A DNA stretch of 10,248 nt, from the NCBI GenBank assembly GCA_002389265.1, contig DGOD01000115.1, positions 1,751 to 11,998 on the forward strand, given 5' to 3'. The position numbers and the translations under genes were made by a program. Positions 6,665-10,248 of the stretch are shown piece by piece (the first letter of the stretch is position 1; each line of letters begins with the position of its first letter). Source of the DNA: Gammaproteobacteria bacterium UBA4475. Lineage in GTDB: Bacteria; Pseudomonadota; Gammaproteobacteria; Pseudomonadales; Azotimanducaceae. The notes under the pieces are model-generated. The model was not told where the DNA came from. It was given only the letters and a program-made list of their open reading frames with translations, and made no database searches.

Positions 6665-8140
6665 CTAGGCATCTAGCAGGGAGAACACCCCATGACTGTC
6701 CACCTGCGCCGCCAGACCACAGAACTCACGCTGGGTCATGTCTTCCATCAGCACCGCATCATCGGTATTTGCCCAAACTCGCTCGCCGGCAGCCGTCAAG
6801 CAGGCTGCATGCCCCGTGGCCGGACCATTCGGGCCATACATCACCGAATAGGATTCAATGGTTACTGGCCCGGCATAATCTGCCAGGCACTGGCGAGTGG
6901 GCTGGGCATCTACTTCTGACTGAACATCTTCATGCTGGAAGTCTACAACCGGTGCTACCGTTGAATAGAGCCCAAAAGCGTGTTTCGTCAAGAAGCCACC
7001 GTTGGCCGTAATCATCCCCTTGGTGCCCGGTGCAGCGCGCAACAACTCCACCATGCGCGCAATACTGTGCATCACATAATTATTCAAGGGCCCACCGCCA
7101 AAGGTCAGTCCACCTGTGATCGTCAGTGGTTTATCTGCATCCAGACCCAACTCTGCCACAGCCACCTGGACCGCCGACGGAAAACAGCTATAAACATCAA
7201 TATAGTCCAAATCAGGCACGCTCAGGTCAGTTAATGCCAACAGACGCTTACCGGCAATGCGAATGGCAGGCGATGAATACAGGTTTTCTCGATTTGAGAC
7301 GTGGTAGGTGTCATGAGCATCTGTTCCCGCCCAAGGATAGACCCACTGGTTTTCGTCAATACCCAATGACCTGGCCTTGGCCACCGAACACATGATCAGT
7401 GCCGCGCCCATGTCCACCGCATTGTTCGAGTTCATCAATTTCGGGTAAGGGAAGCTGATCATGCGATTGGTCGGCGCCGGAGTCCGAATGGTTTCTGCCG
7501 TCACCGGCGTCTTAATCCAGGCATGGGGATTCTCGCTCGCGACTCGACTAAAGCCAGCCCATAGCTCTGATATTCTGATTCGATGAGCCTCGATGGATTC
7601 ACCCCGATGGTGGCGAATGGCGTTTTCAAACATCGGGTAAAACTGGATCGGCTGGCGCAACCCGCGAGCCTGCTCGGCGTCAGCTGACATAGGTTCTTCT
7701 TGGCCGATCATTCGTGAGTAATCACCGCTGGTTTCCGTCACCGCCAACTCAACACCGGCCTTTCGCGCCTTGGCTTGACTGTTGCCATTTTCTGCTCCGG
7801 TAATCACGATCAACGACTTGTCGCCGCGCAGAATATCCAGTGCCGATTGGTTCACCACCGACTGGACCATATTGCCACCATAGGGCGATCCCACAGTTTC
7901 CGCGTCTGGCACGCCTATCTTTGCCGCAACGTAACCCGCTGGATGCTTGTAACGCCAGACGCCACGGATGACCCGCACAGATTCCACTTCAGCCAGCAAA
8001 TCGGCGTTACCACTATCTAAGGCGGCCTGACGCACAGCGTCGACCATCATCTCGATGGGCTCCTGCACGAGCAGCGGATCCGTGATGCGCTGCTCGACCT
8101 GAGCCACGCCGATTATCACCGGGGTATTGGGGTTTATCAT
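6665..8140 (-). CDS. Thiolase-like protein, TLP1 type, with extra C-terminal domain and no catalytic residues
   Basis: 491 residues: an SCP2-type thiolase fold (about 1-395) plus a further domain (about 400-491) in the place where TLP1 proteins carry a small β-barrel. Automatic pipelines would call it acetyl-CoA acetyltransferase, but the chemistry is missing. The nucleophilic Cys position is Gln93 (GGNMVQSVVNQSAL), the NEAFA motif reads YSCFP (317-321), the GHP His is Gly350 in FGGGPLNN, and the C-terminal CxG Cys is Asn380 in TANGGF. Mycobacterium smegmatis TLP1, a structurally studied member, also lacks thiolase activity; its role is unknown. I infer binding of a CoA- or acyl-type ligand, not proven. 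The ATG at 8140 has AGGAG 8 bases upstream. It is first in a tight operon with the deacetylase (gap 18) and CoA pyrophosphatase, and divergent to the LLM gene. Confidence 0.87.
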   Translation of the reverse strand: MINPNTPVIIGVAQVEQRITDPLLVQEPIEMMVDAVRQAALDSGNADLLAEVESVRVIRGVWRYKHPAGYVAAKIGVPDAETVGSPYGGNMVQSVVNQSALDILRGDKSLIVITGAENGNSQAKARKAGVELAVTETSGDYSRMIGQEEPMSADAEQARGLRQPIQFYPMFENAIRHHRGESIEAHRIRISELWAGFSRVASENPHAWIKTPVTAETIRTPAPTNRMISFPYPKLMNSNNAVDMGAALIMCSVAKARSLGIDENQWVYPWAGTDAHDTYHVSNRENLYSSPAIRIAGKRLLALTDLSVPDLDYIDVYSCFPSAVQVAVAELGLDADKPLTITGGLTFGGGPLNNYVMHSIARMVELLRAAPGTKGMITANGGFLTKHAFGLYSTVAPVVDFQHEDVQSEVDAQPTRQCLADYAGPVTIESYSVMYGPNGPATGHAACLTAAGERVWANTDDAVLMEDMTQREFCGLAAQVDSHGVFSLLDA

Positions 8141-8205
8141 CTGAGCGACTCCTACAACTTAGTTCGGAAAGCCCGTATTCTGCCACAGTATCTAAAGGGA
8201 GGAGA

Positions 8206-8220
8206 ATGTGGTTTTCTTAG
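8206..8220 (+). CDS. Possible 4-codon leader frame (MWFS) ahead of the LLM gene
   Basis: ATG-TGG-TTT-TCT-TAG, immediately preceded by the purine-rich AAAGGGAGGAG (8194-8204). Its stop lies 4 bases before the LLM ATG at 8225. An overlapping GTG frame (8208-8228, VVFLAV) ends in a TGA overlapping that ATG. Either could deliver ribosomes to the LLM start by termination-reinitiation. This is a hypothesis from spacing only; the alternative is simply a badly placed ribosome site. Confidence 0.3.
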   Translation: MWFS

Positions 8221-8224
8221 CAGT

Positions 8225-9163
8225 ATGAAGAAATCACTCGAAATCGCCGTTACACCCTGGTCCATGGGCACTCTAGGCTTAGCCAGCGAGCTTACCGATC
8301 AGGCCAAAATCGCTGAAAACCTGGGCTGCCACTCTTTTTGGCTGCCAGAAAATCACTTTGGTGATGCCCGCTCTATCCCATCGCCGCTGACCTTGTTAGC
8401 TGCCGTCGCTGCCTGCACCAGCAGGATAAAGCTCGGCTCAACCTCCTACTTGTTACCGATCCGCCATCCCCTACAAGCCGCCGAAGAGGTTGCCGTGCTG
8501 GATCGCCTGTCCGGTGGCCGCGTGATTCTGGGGGTTGGTCGCGGCACCCAACAGGCCATGTTTGATGCCTTTGACGTGCTCACCAAGGATAAACGCAGCC
8601 GCTTTGCCGCCAACCTAGAGACTATGACCAGCGCCTGGCGGGGAGAACCGATCGGCTGGAACAACTCAACATCAGAACCAAGCCCGATCACGCTGGCGCC
8701 GTTGCCCGTTCAATCGCCCCACCCGCCCATCTGGGTCGCGGCATTCGGGCCCCTTGCGCTAAAACAAGCCGGCTCACTGGGCCTGCCCTACCTGGCGTCA
8801 CCCATCGAAACCCTCGATACCTTGAGTCAAAACTATGCACGCCATCAACAATTTGCCACCGCCGCGGGCCATGCACCCATCACCACGGTACCCATTATGC
8901 GCACCGTATTTGTGAGCCATCGAGTCGCTGAGTGTCGCCAAGTCAAGGCCGCCATGGCAGCGACTGGCCCCCACAGCATGCGTGACCAGAACGCCAGTAT
9001 TGACGACTGGAGTATCATCGGCGATGCATCTTATGTGCGCGAGAAAATCGATGAATATCGCACTCGACTCGGCGTCACTCATATGATTGTTCGTGGTCGG
9101 GTACCTGGCGTTACCGATCAAACCTGGCTGACGAGTCTGGAGAAGCTGGTCGCCGCCCAATAG
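8225..9163 (+). CDS. LLM-class flavin-dependent oxidoreductase (luciferase-like)
   Basis: 312 residues, TIM-barrel bacterial-luciferase family, cytoplasmic. It is expected to use reduced FMN or F420-like flavin for monooxygenation or reduction. Family marks are FWLPENHFGD (38-47), IKLGSTSYLLPIRHPL (68-83), AEEVAVLDRLSGGRVILGVG (86-105), HPPIWVAA (166-173) and the C-terminal IIGDASYVREKIDEY (264-278), which corresponds to the usual G-sp-x-x-v-x-e-k-l segment. Substrate and the flavin partner are unknown; no flavin reductase is nearby. ATG 8225 is the only plausible in-frame start, since no ATG, GTG or TTG occurs in frame just upstream. However, the strong AAGGGAGGAG lies 20 bases away, too far for direct use. 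Divergent to the thiolase-like gene across 84 bases, so a shared control region is possible. Confidence 0.88.
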   Translation: MKKSLEIAVTPWSMGTLGLASELTDQAKIAENLGCHSFWLPENHFGDARSIPSPLTLLAAVAACTSRIKLGSTSYLLPIRHPLQAAEEVAVLDRLSGGRVILGVGRGTQQAMFDAFDVLTKDKRSRFAANLETMTSAWRGEPIGWNNSTSEPSPITLAPLPVQSPHPPIWVAAFGPLALKQAGSLGLPYLASPIETLDTLSQNYARHQQFATAAGHAPITTVPIMRTVFVSHRVAECRQVKAAMAATGPHSMRDQNASIDDWSIIGDASYVREKIDEYRTRLGVTHMIVRGRVPGVTDQTWLTSLEKLVAAQ

Positions 9164-9287
9164 CCAAACCAGCACCTACCAGTTGCATTTTTCTGCTGGA
9201 ATCTCGATCATTCCCGTCGATTCAGGTTAATTTGGTGTGCATCGTGGCAGAATAGCCCTACCGAAAACAAAACCAGCTCAGCAAACC

Positions 9288-10248
9288 ATGCAAACGATAC
9301 CCCCGAAACCAGCCCCTCAGCATGCGCCTCATGGAGCCCGTCTACGCCATCGAATCGCTCGACGATCCTTGACTATCTGCACGCTGCTATGCGGCAGCCT
9401 ATGGTTGCAAGGTTGTCAGACACCCCAACATTCGGAGCCTTTAATTACCCTGCCGCCATCCACCACACCACCGCCGGCAGCCTCAACTCCTCCAGCCGCC
9501 GCAGCGAAGCCCTCGAATCCCGGCGCCGAGTCTGACACCGCAACAGCCACAAAGGCAGTCACCGGTTCTGCCGGGCAGCAGAGCCGCGACTCTGGGGCCG
9601 AGTCCAGCGCCAATGGGTCCCAAGCTCACCAGCAGAACCCGCGCCAACAGGCTGCCCGTGAGCTAACCCAGCAGAGCCAGACCCTCGCTGGCGTCGCGGC
9701 AGGCCTGAGTGACATCATGCCGACTGATACCGCTATCAATGGCGAGCCTGGCCGGGAAACAAATGCCTATAGGGAAACAAATGCCTATAGTGAAACAAGT
9801 GCGTATAGCGAAACAAGTGCCTCTAGCGAAGCCGCCGACAACAACCAAGCAGTGGCCAAAAACGAATCAGGCGTTGGCAACCGGCAGACTCAGGACCCGC
9901 AACAGGCTAACAGCACCGCCGTGTTGAAGGCCATGTTGGCTCTCAACACCGTCAGTATGAGTCTTGAATCAGCGGCCATGACTGTCGCAAGCGCCGGCAG
10001 TGAGGCAACCCTTGCCGACGCATCGGCCAGTCTCGCCCAGGCCCGGGTTGCCGTTATCATCGCTGAACAAGACCTGCAGAATGCCCAAAGCGATGCGGTC
10101 AGGCCCAGGATCCAAACTGCCGAAGTCGCCCTCGCCAGAGCGTCGCTCGCGATTGTGCAGGCTACCGCCATCATCAGCGACTCTCAAGCCGGTTTACAGG
10201 CATCACGCGAGAACGCTGCACCCGGTACTACTCCAGAAACTACTCCAG
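9288..10248 (+). CDS. Repeat-containing lipoprotein of unknown family (3' end outside window)
   Basis: Open for 320 codons from ATG 9288 to the window edge with no stop. A basic N-region (RLRHRIARR, 18-26) and hydrophobic LTICTLLCGSLW lead to the lipobox LQGC, so Cys43 should be lipidated and the protein anchored in a membrane facing the periplasm; residue 44 is Gln. Residues 45-130 are Pro/Ser/Thr/Gln-rich, a flexible linker. Residues 157-180 are four 6-residue repeats (ETNAYR, ETNAYS, ETSAYS, ETSASS). Residues about 210-305 are Ala-rich and helical, with a weak 33-residue periodicity (ASLAQARVAV at 247-256 resembling ALARASLAIV at 281-290), suggesting a coiled coil. The last residues begin TTPE repeats. 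No ribosome site precedes the ATG; an in-frame GTG at 9237 is an alternative start. Function unknown; a surface or envelope-spanning role is inference. Confidence 0.75.
   Translation, partial: MQTIPPKPAPQHAPHGARLRHRIARRSLTICTLLCGSLWLQGCQTPQHSEPLITLPPSTTPPPAASTPPAAAAKPSNPGAESDTATATKAVTGSAGQQSRDSGAESSANGSQAHQQNPRQQAARELTQQSQTLAGVAAGLSDIMPTDTAINGEPGRETNAYRETNAYSETSAYSETSASSEAADNNQAVAKNESGVGNRQTQDPQQANSTAVLKAMLALNTVSMSLESAAMTVASAGSEATLADASASLAQARVAVIIAEQDLQNAQSDAVRPRIQTAEVALARASLAIVQATAIISDSQAGLQASRENAAPGTTPETTP
9756..9827 (+). repeat. Four in-frame 18-bp tandem repeats inside the lipoprotein gene
   Basis: Units begin at 9756, 9774, 9792 and 9810, with consensus GAAACAAATGCCTATAGY. Units 1 and 2 differ only in the last base; units 3 and 4 carry a shared A-to-G change plus one private change each. 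Each encodes E-T-(N/S)-A-(Y/S)-(R/S). The length is a multiple of three, so gain or loss of units keeps the reading frame. Confidence 0.9.
10227..10248 (+). repeat. Start of a 12-bp coding repeat (TTPE) cut by the window edge
   Basis: ACTACTCCAGAA (10227-10238) is followed at once by ACTACTCCAG (10239-10248), in frame with the lipoprotein and encoding Thr-Thr-Pro-Glu units. How far it continues cannot be seen. Confidence 0.6.

Noticed and set aside
8176..8186. 11-mer GTGGCAGAATA on the minus strand before the thiolase-like gene, repeated on the plus strand at 9244-9254 before the lipoprotein gene
   Set aside because: It may contain -10-like AGAATA boxes, but neither copy has a credible -35, and two copies of an 11-mer are too little to call an operator.
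8798..9175. Minus-strand open frame of 125 codons opposite the end of the LLM gene
   Set aside because: Antisense to a clear LLM C-terminal domain and without recognisable motifs or upstream signals.
9168..9196. CCAGCA/TGCTGG inverted repeat with a T-run after the LLM stop codon, considered as a terminator
   Set aside because: The T-run lies inside a 19-base or larger loop, not after the stem, so it does not fit an intrinsic terminator.
9663..9927. Repeat-containing frames on both strands across the 18-bp repeats (KQMPI-type on plus, CFPIGI-type on minus)
   Set aside because: Any frame through a tandem repeat looks repetitive. The lipoprotein frame alone stays open across the whole 9288-10248 region and has a signal peptide.

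Overview
The window looks like chromosomal DNA of a free-living, probably marine, gammaproteobacterium. The support is moderate: a Pit phosphate transporter paired with a TIGR00153/DUF47 (PhoU-like) partner, a chromosomal MerC-domain protein, a NudL-type CoA pyrophosphatase, and several lipid/CoA-type catabolic genes (crotonase, SDR, SCP2-type thiolase-like protein, LLM flavoprotein). Composition is even and slightly GC-rich by eye. There are no tRNAs, rRNAs, IS elements, integrase genes or CRISPR repeats, and I see no sign of a recent island. Coding density is high and no gene-free stretch exceeds 300 bases.

Layout. Bases 1-4431 are all on the minus strand. Read in transcription order, they are a VOC-fold metalloprotein (4431-3952), a DUF47 protein (3852-3172), a Pit phosphate permease (3122-1854), an SDR oxidoreductase (1796-1095), an enoyl-CoA hydratase/isomerase-family protein starting at GTG (1030-248), and the first 68 codons of an ADP-ribose-pyrophosphatase-like NUDIX hydrolase (206 to the window edge). 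A perfect TATAAT box lies just upstream of DUF47. Gaps between DUF47 and the NUDIX gene are 41-64 bases, so phosphate uptake genes and acyl-CoA type genes may share transcripts. A GC-rich hairpin separates SDR from the crotonase gene.

A plus-strand MerC-domain gene (4557-4982) sits alone. It has an extended -10 so close to its ATG that its mRNA would be almost leaderless. Facing it is a tight three-gene minus-strand operon (8140-5094): a thiolase-like protein that has lost every catalytic residue of thiolases (TLP1 type), a ChbG/YdjC-type deacetylase with its metal site intact, and a NudL-type CoA pyrophosphatase. An LLM-class flavin oxidoreductase (8225-9163) is transcribed divergently. Its start has no Shine-Dalgarno at normal spacing but follows tiny leader frames that have one.

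The right end (9288 to 10248) is an open plus-strand frame with no stop codon in the window. It encodes a lipoprotein of unrecognised family: signal peptide with lipobox, Pro/Gln/Ser-rich linker, four in-frame 18-bp repeats, an Ala-rich helical segment, and the beginning of a second short repeat. It could easily be missed because it runs off the edge.

The best candidates for under-described biology are the degenerate-thiolase/deacetylase/CoA-NUDIX operon and the repeat-bearing lipoprotein. I see no phage-defence system, toxin-antitoxin pair, biosynthetic cluster or other obviously novel multi-gene machine.
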